Source of the DNA: Eubacteriales bacterium
GTDB lineage: Bacteria; Bacillota; Clostridia; Peptostreptococcales; Anaerovoracaceae
Assembly (NCBI GenBank): GCA_028691625.1
Contig: JAQUYZ010000021.1
Span: forward strand, 1 to 10,826
Length of the DNA stretch: 10,826 nt
Reading direction: 5' to 3'
Of this stretch, positions 1-7,000 are shown piece after piece. Below the pieces are notes generated by a model. That model had not been told where the DNA came from. It did not search any database and saw only the letters and a list, made by a program, of their open reading frames with translations. Both the position numbers and the translations under genes were made by a program. Each line of letters begins with the position of its first letter. Position 1 is the stretch's first letter.

Positions 1-2247
1 GATCTCAATCAAATAATCCGCCATTTGAATCAATTCTTTTTTATGTTCAACGACAACAATCGTATTTTTCAGTTTTTTCAAGTCCTGAATCGCTTCAATC
101 AAGAATTGAAAATCTTTTGGATGCAACCCTTTTGAAGGCTCATCCATGATATATAGAATATTAGAAAGCCCCGAGCCAAATTGATTTGCAATTTTCAGTC
201 TTTGCGCCTCACCACCGGACAAAGATGGGATACTCCTATCCAAAGATATATAACCAAGCCCTACCTGCTCAAGTTTTTTCAGTCTTGTGATTATTTTCTT
301 TAAAATATCTCTGCATTTTTCCCGATTGTTCTCATCCAGGTTTCCATATATGAAGTGGCACCATTTCCTTAGTGCAGTAATGTTCATTTTCGTAGCTTCC
401 GGATATCTTGTTCTTCCTATTCTTACCAGTCTTCCCTCTTCAAGCAGCCTTTCGCCTTTACATCTGCTGCATTTTTTATTTGCCACAAATCTTTCGATAT
501 GATCTATTGATTTAGACGTGCTATGATCGACCAATAACCGCTGCAATATGTTGACCACCCCTTCGACCGGTCTGGAAATCGTCCCACTCCTGCCATTTGC
601 ATTTTCATAATTCAGTGTCACCAGTCGTCCGTTGCTGCCATAAAAGACTTGTTTTTTAAATTCTTCAGACAAATTTTTAAAAGGCACTTCCAGATCTTCA
701 TTCATATCAATTGCCAGCGCCAGAACCTCTCCCCTCATCCAGTTGGCATTCGGCTTTTCTCTATGTTTTCTCAGGTTCCCCCACCATGGAGAGGCGCCAT
801 CCAGAATAGACAATTCGGGGTTTGTCACAATCAGATCAGTATCCACTTGGAGTTCCGATCCAAGGCCTTTGCAGACTGGGCACATATACTCCGGATGATT
901 GTAATTGAATACAGCCGGCGTAAGCGTGAAGAAAATCGTACCGCATCGATTGCAGACATTATTCTCCGGAACAATTTCATTACAATTCGGGCACACCCGC
1001 TCCCCAATTATAGCAAACAGCAGTCGCATGTACTCACCGATTTTTGTGACGGAAGCAACCGTTGATCTTGGATTCATTCCCAGACTTTTTTGCTCGATCG
1101 CGATTGAAGGCTGCAGCCCGGTAATTTTTGTGACCATAGAATCCCTTAAGTCGGTTCCCATGAAGGCATTTGATGCAATCAGATCCATAAACTTCTTCTG
1201 GCTTTCATGATATATGGTGTCAAAAGCAAGGCTTGACTTTCCGCTTCCGCTTATGCCTGTTATTACCGTAATTTTTTCTTTCGGAAGCCTGACACTTATA
1301 TTTTTCAAATTATGAATTGAGGCACCCTCAACGATAATTTCATTCAAGTCCGTGTCTTCCTGCTCAAAAGTCTCATTGCGATCCAATTCTTCATAATAGT
1401 CTGAGATCTCATCAAAAGCTGTATTTTTATCAATATCATAATACTGATCCATCTCGGGAATATCATAGAATACTTTACAATCGGTCCAGTGACCAACCCA
1501 TTCGGGAACCTTCGCGCCGCAAATATCTATTTCTTGATATGGCACAACCTGCAGAATCATAGAGTTGGCAAATCCGTCAAATCCCAAAACCGAAATACTC
1601 CGGTTATACGGATCGTTTGATTTGACCTTAACAATAGTAGATGCCAGAGGATTTGGCCTTACGGGTGATCTTGTGGCAAACACACCGCATCTGGGAGCGT
1701 TGTCATAGGGAGGATTGCACATTAAATGGCTTCGATATCGCTTATCATCAAAACGGTCAAACCACCATATCACTCTCAAAAATGCTCCTTCTTTTATCTG
1801 TTGAATGGATTGAGTAATTGCATCTGCTGAAACATTTTCCGATTCCTGAAACTGAATAACTCCACCATTATGAGCGTTATGGAATTTTGCTATCGGTTTT
1901 CCCTTAAATAATAACGGCTTAAAATCTTTTTCTTTCAGCTTGATCTCCTTGTCATAGCCATCGGCTTTCTCTTCACAAGGGAAATAGGGCTTAATGTCTA
2001 CCAGCTCACCCACAAGCCGGTTTTCATCAGATTCTATAAGCATTTCACCGGTTTCTTCTTGTATATTAACGATCCTTGCCAAATAACAATTGAAGCCATG
2101 ATTTTCCTTCGTGAATACAACGCAATGGCTGAAATGATCTAATTTAATTAAAGCGTCTTTCAAATCCCTTTTGATCGTAATCCTGATCCAGTTACTCTCC
2201 AAATCATATTCATAATTCCCTATTTCTTGAAACTCTACCTTTTTCAC
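1..2247 (-). CDS. TrmO/TsaA-like domains fused to UvrA-family ABC ATPase (3' end outside window)
   Basis: The frame is open for 749 codons from a GTG at 2247 (GGCGG seven bases upstream; an in-frame TAA at about 2272 rules out a longer start) to the left edge, so the C-terminus is missing. Residues about 20-100 resemble half of a TrmO/TsaA (UPF0066) domain, with an LDHFSH stretch and DIKPYFP. Residues about 110-255 are a second such module with the family signature GVFATRSPVRPNP from residue 188. A UvrA-type ATPase begins at about 310: Walker A GISGSGKSS (K337), zinc-finger pairs CPNC...CNRC, CPVC and CSRC, ABC signature LSGGEAQR from 676, and Walker B ending MDEP (701-704). UvrA paralogues recognise damaged or drug-bound nucleic acid or give antibiotic resistance; TrmO methylates tRNA t6A using SAM. 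The joint function is unknown. The upstream neighbour is a broken AraC/GyrI regulator, so transcription of this gene is uncertain. Confidence 0.88.
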   Translation of the reverse strand, partial: MKKVEFQEIGNYEYDLESNWIRITIKRDLKDALIKLDHFSHCVVFTKENHGFNCYLARIVNIQEETGEMLIESDENRLVGELVDIKPYFPCEEKADGYDKEIKLKEKDFKPLLFKGKPIAKFHNAHNGGVIQFQESENVSADAITQSIQQIKEGAFLRVIWWFDRFDDKRYRSHLMCNPPYDNAPRCGVFATRSPVRPNPLASTIVKVKSNDPYNRSISVLGFDGFANSMILQVVPYQEIDICGAKVPEWVGHWTDCKVFYDIPEMDQYYDIDKNTAFDEISDYYEELDRNETFEQEDTDLNEIIVEGASIHNLKNISVRLPKEKITVITGISGSGKSSLAFDTIYHESQKKFMDLIASNAFMGTDLRDSMVTKITGLQPSIAIEQKSLGMNPRSTVASVTKIGEYMRLLFAIIGERVCPNCNEIVPENNVCNRCGTIFFTLTPAVFNYNHPEYMCPVCKGLGSELQVDTDLIVTNPELSILDGASPWWGNLRKHREKPNANWMRGEVLALAIDMNEDLEVPFKNLSEEFKKQVFYGSNGRLVTLNYENANGRSGTISRPVEGVVNILQRLLVDHSTSKSIDHIERFVANKKCSRCKGERLLEEGRLVRIGRTRYPEATKMNITALRKWCHFIYGNLDENNREKCRDILKKIITRLKKLEQVGLGYISLDRSIPSLSGGEAQRLKIANQFGSGLSNILYIMDEPSKGLHPKDFQFLIEAIQDLKKLKNTIVVVEHKKELIQMADYLIEI

Positions 2248-2263
2248 CTGATATCCGCCTTTC

Positions 2264-2781
2264 CTACAGAGGGGTTATCGGTATGAATATCTCAACAACC
2301 CTCCTTGTATGATCATATTCTTTTTCTTGCGGTGGATAATACTCAAAGCAAAGCCTGTCATCAGGCAAATACCCACTGTCCGGAAGCCACCCGGAAATCA
2401 TGTAATTCCATGCACCCTTGGTAAAAAGCTCTGAGAACAAGTCAGAATTGCCTTTATATGCACCTGTATATCTTGTGTATAGTACTTTTAACGGCTCCGC
2501 AATTTGAATCGTGGATTCAATAGGATTATTGTAATACGAATCATTTATAAATACTTTTCCATTCGTGCGGTTTTCATTAATCATTTGATTGATTTCCAAA
2601 TCATTCATATTCTTGGTCTGACTGGCATTCATTGATATTCTTCTTTTAAGGCTTTTGCAAAGGATGCTTGATTTGAAAAGCCAACCGAAAGTGCAATATC
2701 CTGTATTGTTTGCGTTCGGTTGCTTCTAAGAAGAAAAATTGACTTTTCAAGGCGAAGTCTTTTAACGAAGCTGTATAAGCT
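2264..2781 (-). pseudogene. AraC-family regulator with GyrI-like ligand domain, 5'-truncated and frameshifted
   Basis: From 2781 to about 2632 the minus strand encodes SLYSFVKRLRLEKS, then IQDIALSVGFSNQASFAKALKEEYQ, which is the second helix-turn-helix of an AraC DNA-binding domain. A TGA at 2631-2629 ends that frame. The protein resumes in the neighbouring frame as NASQTKN and continues for about 120 residues as a GyrI-like effector-binding domain (YTRYTGAYKG, WNYMISGWLPDSG, FEYYPP, VEIFIPI), ending at 2264. One extra base near 2632 would rejoin the two parts. The first helix-turn-helix is absent: the frame meets a TAA at 2784-2782, where an SLH-gene fragment begins. The 122-residue downstream frame could still be made as a free-standing GyrI-like protein from the ATG at 2632, but no clear ribosome site precedes it. 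Regulators of this type usually sense small cationic drugs and adjoin resistance genes, which fits the UvrA-like gene 16 bases downstream. Confidence 0.82.
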
Positions 2782-3227
2782 TTATTCCATAAGCCTTCAT
2801 CAGCATTACAATGAACTGACCCCGGGTAAGCTTTTCTTTCGGATTAAAGCTTCCATTTTCCGTGCCTGTTGTGATTTCGCGGGCTGCGATAAATTCTACC
2901 GCGTCGCCGTACCATGAATTTGCAGATACATCGTCAAAGCCCACTTTGTTGTAACCCACCGCATACGTCGAGAAGTGATTCGTCGTAAATGATCGTCCCT
3001 GTCGCGGGATCATAAGCGCAGTTGCTTACTACTTCCGCTTTCCCTGCCGCATTAATGTAGTATATCACGATAGAGTTGGCGTCTTCTCCTGTCCTTGGCG
3101 TATATGGCACCCACACCGACACATTGCCGTTAAACTGGGATATGAGCCTATCTCCGCTTGTAACGTTGAAATTAAATACAGGCCTGTCGCCTACAGTCTG
3201 CTGCACCTCGCTCGCATATGAATAAAA
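2780..3227 (-). pseudogene. Fragment of an SLH-domain surface protein, truncated at both ends and frameshifted
   Basis: Residues encoded from about 3227 to 2990 (VGDRPVFNFNVTSGDRLISQ, then VSVWVPYTP, SIVIYYINAAGKAEVVSN, YDPATGTII) match the stretch that comes just before SLH repeats in many Firmicute S-layer proteins. The sense then moves to the adjacent frame near 2988 and continues TTNHFSTYAVGYNKVGFDD, then an SLH repeat (WYGDAVEFIAAREITTG, GSFNPKEKLTRGQFIVMLMKAYGIK) down to about 2780. The two frames overlap by about 80 bases and only a one-base correction makes one protein. There is no start codon with a ribosome site, no signal peptide, and a stop lies just upstream of codon 1 of the fragment (about 3238). 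The full-length protein would anchor to the cell wall through several SLH repeats; only one remains. The fragment runs straight into the AraC remnant without any spacer. Confidence 0.85.
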
Positions 3228-3286
3228 ATGTTATTTATTTTATTTTACCTTATGCTGCTGAACCACAACTGAACAGTTAGCCCAAA
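3228..3286. other. Short A/T-rich spacer forming the intron 3' exon
   Basis: These 59 bases lie between the SLH fragment and the 3' splice site of the group II intron. On the minus strand they start TTTGGGCTAACTG, which restores the T-rich tract of the flavoprotein terminator if the intron is removed. A small inverted repeat (AACTG-aa-CAGTT, 3267-3278) and an A/T-rich run follow. No gene or promoter was recognised. Confidence 0.5.
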
Positions 3287-3334
3287 ATCGAGTAGCTAGA
3301 AAGTTGGATAATTAGTCCAACTTTCTTTGCTCTC
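3287..3334 (-). ncRNA. Group II intron domain VI with bulged branch-point A
   Basis: Read on the minus strand, GAG at the 5' side pairs with CUC near the 3' end and AGC pairs with GCU, leaving one unpaired A (complement of 3293) between the two helices. A perfect 10-bp stem (3299-3308 with 3316-3325) with a 7-base loop tops the domain. The bulged A lies seven bases from the AU 3' terminus, the position of the branching nucleotide in group II introns. Confidence 0.8.
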
Positions 3335-3336
3335 AC

Positions 3337-3368
3337 AGAACCGTGCTTACGTTTGCCGTACACGGCTC
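3337..3368 (-). ncRNA. Group II intron domain V (catalytic core)
   Basis: On the minus strand, GAGCCGUG pairs with CACGGUUC as an 8-bp lower helix that contains the AGC catalytic triad. A two-base bulge (AG) and a 4-bp upper helix (UACG/CGUA) with a GCAAA loop follow. Size, triad and bulge fit domain V. It lies just downstream of the maturase stop and two bases before domain VI, as expected. Confidence 0.88.
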
Positions 3369-3378
3369 CTGAAAAACC

Positions 3379-4653
3379 TTACCAGGCTACTTTGTCGCCT
3401 GACAGCAATCCAACCTCATGACTGCACATGTCCATTAGCCCAATCTCTTTGAAATAGGCATTTGGCATCAACTGATGAATAATATGTACGTTTGAATTCT
3501 TCCACAACGTTACATTCATTCTCTCCCCGTTGTGCTTAATTCCTTTCCGTCTCAGTTCCTTGTGCATTTTCTTGTATGTCTTCCACTGTTTCATCCTGAT
3601 CATCCTTAGTCTCCGCCTTATCCACTTCATGAGTTCCAGCAGCAGCATTTTTATGTCCGCTATTCTGTAATAATTTAGCCATCCTCTCAATACTGGATTC
3701 AGTTTCTTTATGACGTATTCCATGGGTGTCGGCTGGTTCCGCTTTGTGATTTCTCTCACCTTGCCCTTGAACCGTCTCAGGCGTTTGGGGTCGATCACTG
3801 TTGAGTTTCTCCTCAGGATAAATCCTAGGTAGGATACTCCTTCTTCTAGGCTTGTCAGGTGGGTCTTTTCTCTGTTCACCGTCAGTTTGAGTTCTTCTTC
3901 CAGTACCTTTACCGCCAGAGCCTTGTAATCTCCGGCTTTCTTCTTTGTTCCCGCAAAAATTAGAATATCATCTGCGTAACGTACGATCCGGATGCTCTTT
4001 TCCTTCATGCGCTGGTCAAAACGGTTCAGGTAGATATTGGATAATAATGGTGAGCAGACGCCCCCTTGCGGCGAGCCGGTCTCCGTGGCGGTGAATACTC
4101 CATCCGCCATAATTCCCGATTCCAGGAACTGTCTCACCAGTCTCAGTACTCTGCCATCACTCACTCTTTCGGCTACCGCTTCCATCAGCAGGTCATGGTT
4201 CAGCGTATCAAAGCACCTGCTCAAATCCATGTCCACTACGTATTCCAATTCATATTTCTTCATGAACATTCTAGCTTTTGCAACCGCCTGATGCTGTGAC
4301 CTTCCCTTTCGGTATCCATAGCTGGACGGATGGAAGTCTTGATCAAAGTAAGGTTCTACCACATTTACGAATGCCTGTTGTACCACACGGTCTCTTACTG
4401 TTGGGATGCCCAGTGGTCTTGTTCCTCCGTCTGCCTTCGGTATTTCTACACGTCGGACAGGCTTTGGTACATAAGTGTTGGTTTTCAGTTCCACATGAAG
4501 ACGCTCAATATTTGCATCGACTTCATCAGCAAAATCCGCAACCGTCTCTCCATCTACTCCAGGAGCTCCTTGGTTTCGTTTTACTGCTTTAAAAGCTTCA
4601 TGCAGATTTTCTCGTCGATAGATTTTATCGATCAGGCTGTACAACTTCTTCAT
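3379..4653 (-). CDS. ltrA: Group II intron reverse transcriptase/maturase
   Basis: The 424-residue protein binds its own intron RNA, helps it fold and splice, and copies it into DNA at new sites. Reverse transcriptase blocks are in order: N-terminal RENLHEAFKAVKRNQGAPGVDG, RPLGIPTVRDRVVQQA (about 79-94), SYGYRKGRS (about 111), the first catalytic aspartates in VVDMDLSRCFD (about 139-149), SPQGGVCSPLLSN (about 194), and the active-site YADD at 226-229. A GIIM maturase domain follows (LRGWLNYYRI), with a basic region WKTYKKMHKELRRKGIK. There is no C-terminal HNH endonuclease domain, so target-primed nicking by the protein is unlikely; such introns prime from nascent strands at replication forks. 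The start is the ATG at 4653, preceded by GGAGGAG with four bases of spacing. All key residues are present and the frame is unbroken. Confidence 0.96.
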   Translation of the reverse strand: MKKLYSLIDKIYRRENLHEAFKAVKRNQGAPGVDGETVADFADEVDANIERLHVELKTNTYVPKPVRRVEIPKADGGTRPLGIPTVRDRVVQQAFVNVVEPYFDQDFHPSSYGYRKGRSQHQAVAKARMFMKKYELEYVVDMDLSRCFDTLNHDLLMEAVAERVSDGRVLRLVRQFLESGIMADGVFTATETGSPQGGVCSPLLSNIYLNRFDQRMKEKSIRIVRYADDILIFAGTKKKAGDYKALAVKVLEEELKLTVNREKTHLTSLEEGVSYLGFILRRNSTVIDPKRLRRFKGKVREITKRNQPTPMEYVIKKLNPVLRGWLNYYRIADIKMLLLELMKWIRRRLRMIRMKQWKTYKKMHKELRRKGIKHNGERMNVTLWKNSNVHIIHQLMPNAYFKEIGLMDMCSHEVGLLSGDKVAW

Positions 4654-5360
4654 GCTTCTCCTCCATTCCTGCTATACTTTTCTGCTGGTTTCCCTTCCGC
4701 TATCACTTCTTCTTCGCTCTTTCCTTGACGTCTTTAGTCTCTTTGGACAATCTTATCCTCAGAATTCGCAAATACTTGTAATCCATGGTTACGCATCATT
4801 TCGTTTACACCAAATGACCGTGCATAGGAGTTTCGCCTATGTTTGAACATCTTTGCTTCTGTTTTCCCAACTTTCCAGTATACTTGGATTTTCTTCGGTC
4901 CTTCGCACCGCTCAAAGGCTTTTGACCCAGGTGCGTCCACTCAACTTAGTGAGCGGTCACTTAAGTTTTATCCTCCAGTCGATTGCTCGCTTTCACAGGC
5001 TTAAGTTTTATCACTACTACGACCTCATCTGCACACTGCACCTTGATAAACGCCTTGCTTTCGCTTGTACATTTACCTACAGCTTCAGATACAGTGCTTC
5101 CAGGGTTAAGCTCCTCCGCTTGTTGCAGGTTACGACCGTTGTAACGTCTATGGTTCACCAAGTATTGGACTTCACCATCGTTTGCAGGCTCATCCACCAT
5201 AACCGCCAGTTTCCGGTTCGCTTTACTCCGTTCCCACAACCGTCATCGGCTTCTTTCAGACCCCCTCGTCACCGAGAGCGCCCTTGCTTACAGCTTCTCT
5301 TCCCCTTGGTAGGGTGAGGTAATCTTGTATGATTACTAGCTCGGGAGCATGCCCCGCAAA
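4654..5360 (-). ncRNA. Group II intron 5' RNA domains (I to III) without a protein gene
   Basis: About 700 bases before the maturase have open frames on both strands but no protein-like composition or ribosome sites. On the minus strand they contain purine-rich and repeatedly foldable segments, including a hairpin GTAATC-atacaa-GATTAC (5319-5336) near the 5' end and EBS1 at 5177-5184. This is the expected place for the ribozyme scaffold. Confidence 0.7.
5177..5184 (-). other. Probable EBS1 exon-binding site of the intron
   Basis: The minus strand reads CAAACGAT, which pairs over eight bases (one G-U) with ATTGTTTG at 5361-5368 next to the proposed 5' splice site. Group II introns choose their target by this contact. 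The neighbouring bases allow a register shifted by about four, because the target is TTTG-repetitive. Confidence 0.6.
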
Positions 5361-5365
5361 CAAAC

Positions 5366-5395
5366 AATCGGCTGATTTCAAGACATCAGCCGATT
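5366..5395 (-). terminator. Intrinsic terminator of the flavoprotein gene; intron target
   Basis: A perfect 11-bp stem, AATCGGCTGAT (5366-5376) with ATCAGCCGATT (5385-5395), has an 8-base loop. On the minus strand it is followed by GTTTGTTTG, a broken T-tract that the intron interrupts. It lies about 40 bases downstream of the flavoprotein stop codon. Confidence 0.85.
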
Positions 5396-5437
5396 ATTCC
5401 CTCTTTCAAAGATACTATTTATTTCGATTATCTCCCG

Positions 5438-6790
5438 TTAGACCTGAAGTCCCCTTTCTCCGATCGCATCCATCGCTGCGGCATTGATTGGGTACGCAAT
5501 CGGTGATGCCGTAAGAAGCGGATGTGTGGCAGCCTGGAATGTATTCAGATCTGCAGCCGTCATCCCCTGCTGGACCGCTATACTGATTACATTGATCATT
5601 TCACCGACAGAATCCCCGCCTGAAATCTGTCCGCCCATGATGACGCCGGAATAATTGGAAAACACCAGCTTGATATGAACCGAACTTGTATTGGGAAGAC
5701 TGCCGGGATGTTTGTCCATAACGGTAAACCTGCCGGTAACGACATCAAAATTATTTTGCAGCGCCTGCTGCTCTGTTAATCCGGCTGCTCCGAACGCTCT
5801 TCCGAATATTTTGGTGGAGAACGCATTGATTGTTCCTTTATTTGTTCTTGTGAGTTTGTTTTTAAAAGCATTGTATCCTGCCACTTTCGCTTCAAGTGCC
5901 GCTGTTGAAGCCAATAAAATAGGAACATTCTCCCTGGTAAAGAAGCACACCTTCTCTGCGCAGTCTCCGACTGCAAAAATATCATGGTCGGATGTTCTCA
6001 TGTATTCATTCACCATGATGGAATCATCTTCTTTTATTGTTAATCCGGCTTCTTTCGCCAGCTCGGAATTGGGCCTTACCCCTGCACCGAACAATACAGC
6101 ATCGGCTTTGATCGTTTCCCCGCTTTGCAAAATAACGCCTTCCACCCTTTTCTCTCCGATCAATTCTTTGATTCTTGAATTTGTTTTCACCGCAATGCCG
6201 TTTTCTTTCATTAAGTTCTCTGCTTCGTCACTGAATTCCGGATCGAAATTTCTTCTGAGGCATTTGTCACCTCTTTGGATTAATGTTACGTTTTTCCCGC
6301 TTAATCTGAGTTGTTCGGAAAACTCAACCCCGATAAACCCTCCGCCGATCACGACAAGATCATGACAATCGTTCATCTTATCCAGAATATTTCTGAGATA
6401 TGCCTCATCCTTATAAACAAAGAAGACGTTTTCCAAATCCTTTCCGGGCACCTCCGGCACCGCGGGAAGAGATCCTGTCGCGATGATTAATTTATCATAG
6501 TATATTTCCTCATTTTTTTCAGTGATGACATATTTGTCTTTTTTGTTGATTGTTATCACTTTGTCAATAATGAGCTCGATTTGATTGTCTGTTATTACCT
6601 TATCCGGTATCACATTTTTCGATGTGTCATTTAACACCCCATATATGTATGGGATTCCGCAGGGTACCATTACTGTTTTCTGATCCCGGATCACCGTTAT
6701 GCTTTTGTCTTTGTAAACCTTTCTTGCAGTATTGGCACTCAAGATACCTCCTGCGCTCCCGCCAATAATTAATAAATCGATTTTCTTCAT
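5438..6790 (-). CDS. CoA-disulfide reductase / NADH oxidase-like flavoprotein
   Basis: This 450-residue, FAD-dependent pyridine nucleotide-disulfide oxidoreductase probably uses NAD(P)H to reduce CoA disulfide, polysulfide or oxygen. Visible parts: the FAD-binding loop IIGGSAGG (8-15), a single redox cysteine C44 in VPCGIPY, IIATGS, the NAD(P)H-binding fold VVIGGGFIGVEFSEQL, the second FAD motif IFAVGDCAE, and a C-terminal dimerisation domain. The lone cysteine in this position is typical of the CoA-disulfide reductase, NADH oxidase and NADH-dependent sulfur reductase group, which sequence alone does not separate. I start it at the ATG at 6790, with GGAGTGG five bases upstream, and not at the ATG at 6868: the upstream one lies between the promoter elements and would add a 26-residue tail before the FAD fold. 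It is transcribed alone, between its own promoter and its own terminator. Confidence 0.93.
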   Translation of the reverse strand: MKKIDLLIIGGSAGGILSANTARKVYKDKSITVIRDQKTVMVPCGIPYIYGVLNDTSKNVIPDKVITDNQIELIIDKVITINKKDKYVITEKNEEIYYDKLIIATGSLPAVPEVPGKDLENVFFVYKDEAYLRNILDKMNDCHDLVVIGGGFIGVEFSEQLRLSGKNVTLIQRGDKCLRRNFDPEFSDEAENLMKENGIAVKTNSRIKELIGEKRVEGVILQSGETIKADAVLFGAGVRPNSELAKEAGLTIKEDDSIMVNEYMRTSDHDIFAVGDCAEKVCFFTRENVPILLASTAALEAKVAGYNAFKNKLTRTNKGTINAFSTKIFGRAFGAAGLTEQQALQNNFDVVTGRFTVMDKHPGSLPNTSSVHIKLVFSNYSGVIMGGQISGGDSVGEMINVISIAVQQGMTAADLNTFQAATHPLLTASPIAYPINAAAMDAIGERGLQV

Positions 6791-6828
6791 TTCTACCACT
6801 CCATTTCTTAACAATAATAGATTTTTAT

Positions 6829-6871
6829 GGTCATATGCCCAATCAAATTTTATTCTTATTTTGGTCATATG
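6829..6871. repeat. Direct repeat GGTCATATG, two copies over the flavoprotein promoter
   Basis: The 9-mer GGTCATATG occurs at 6829-6837 and again at 6863-6871, starts 34 bases apart. The right copy overlaps the -35 box and the start of the spacer; the left copy lies around the expected transcription start. Such placement would suit a repressor or redox sensor, but I do not recognise the motif. Confidence 0.5.
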
Positions 6872-6875
6872 TCAA
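6847..6875 (-). promoter_or_regulatory. Sigma-A-type promoter of the flavoprotein gene
   Basis: On the minus strand TTGACA (6870-6875, perfect -35) is followed after exactly 17 bases by TAAAAT (6847-6852, five of six to the -10 consensus). Transcription would start near 6840, giving a leader of about 50 bases to the ATG at 6790. Confidence 0.75.
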
Positions 6876-6915
6876 TAATCCTTTTATCCTTGTAAAATGT
6901 AAAGATATCGAAGAA

Positions 6916-6938
6916 GCCGGGTTATTCGATCAGCCGGC
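6916..6938 (-). terminator. Possible weak terminator after the glutaredoxin gene
   Basis: A 5-bp GC stem (6916-6920 with 6934-6938) with a 13-base loop is followed on the minus strand by TTCTTCGATATCTTT. The T-tract is poor. It is the only hairpin seen between the glutaredoxin stop and the flavoprotein promoter. Confidence 0.28.
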
Positions 6939-7000
6939 CGACTGCTTCAAACGTTGAAATGCAGAAGCTATTTGATAAGGGAGAAGAAAACAGGTTAAAA

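Larger units (their letters stand above)
3287..5360 (-). mobile_element. Group II intron, about 2.07 kb, with maturase ORF, class C-like insertion behind a terminator
   Basis: This is a self-splicing, retrotransposing RNA read on the minus strand. Its 3' half shows domain V (3337-3368) and domain VI (3287-3334) ending in the consensus AU at 3287. The maturase lies at 3379-4653. The 5' part (4654-5360) holds RNA domains I-III and no protein gene. The 5' boundary is set by pairing: the eight minus-strand bases ATTGTTTG at 5361-5368 (IBS1) can pair with CAAACGAT at 5177-5184 (EBS1), with one G-U wobble. This puts the first intron base near 5360, give or take about 8 because the target is repetitive; the 5' bases (TTTGCGGGG) match the GUGYG consensus only loosely. 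The intron sits immediately behind the stem of the flavoprotein terminator, as known for class C introns. No frameshift or deletion is visible, so it may be active. Confidence 0.87.

Noticed and set aside
287..1210. Several plus-strand frames in the left end
   Set aside because: They are shadows of the continuous UvrA-like minus-strand frame, which has conserved motifs throughout.
3267..3278. Small inverted repeat AACTG-aa-CAGTT considered as intron domain VI
   Set aside because: A better domain VI with bulged A and AU end lies at 3287-3334, directly behind domain V.
4734..5317. Open frames on both strands in the 5' part of the intron
   Set aside because: The region is where ribozyme domains I-III must lie; the frames have no protein-like motifs.
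5319..5336. Hairpin GTAATC-ttgtat-GATTAC considered as a terminator
   Set aside because: It is A/T-rich with no T-tract and lies within the intron, so it is more likely part of domain I.
5691..6365. Plus-strand open frame of 224 residues opposite the flavoprotein gene
   Set aside because: It mirrors the codon structure of a clear flavoprotein gene, has no ribosome site and resembles no family.
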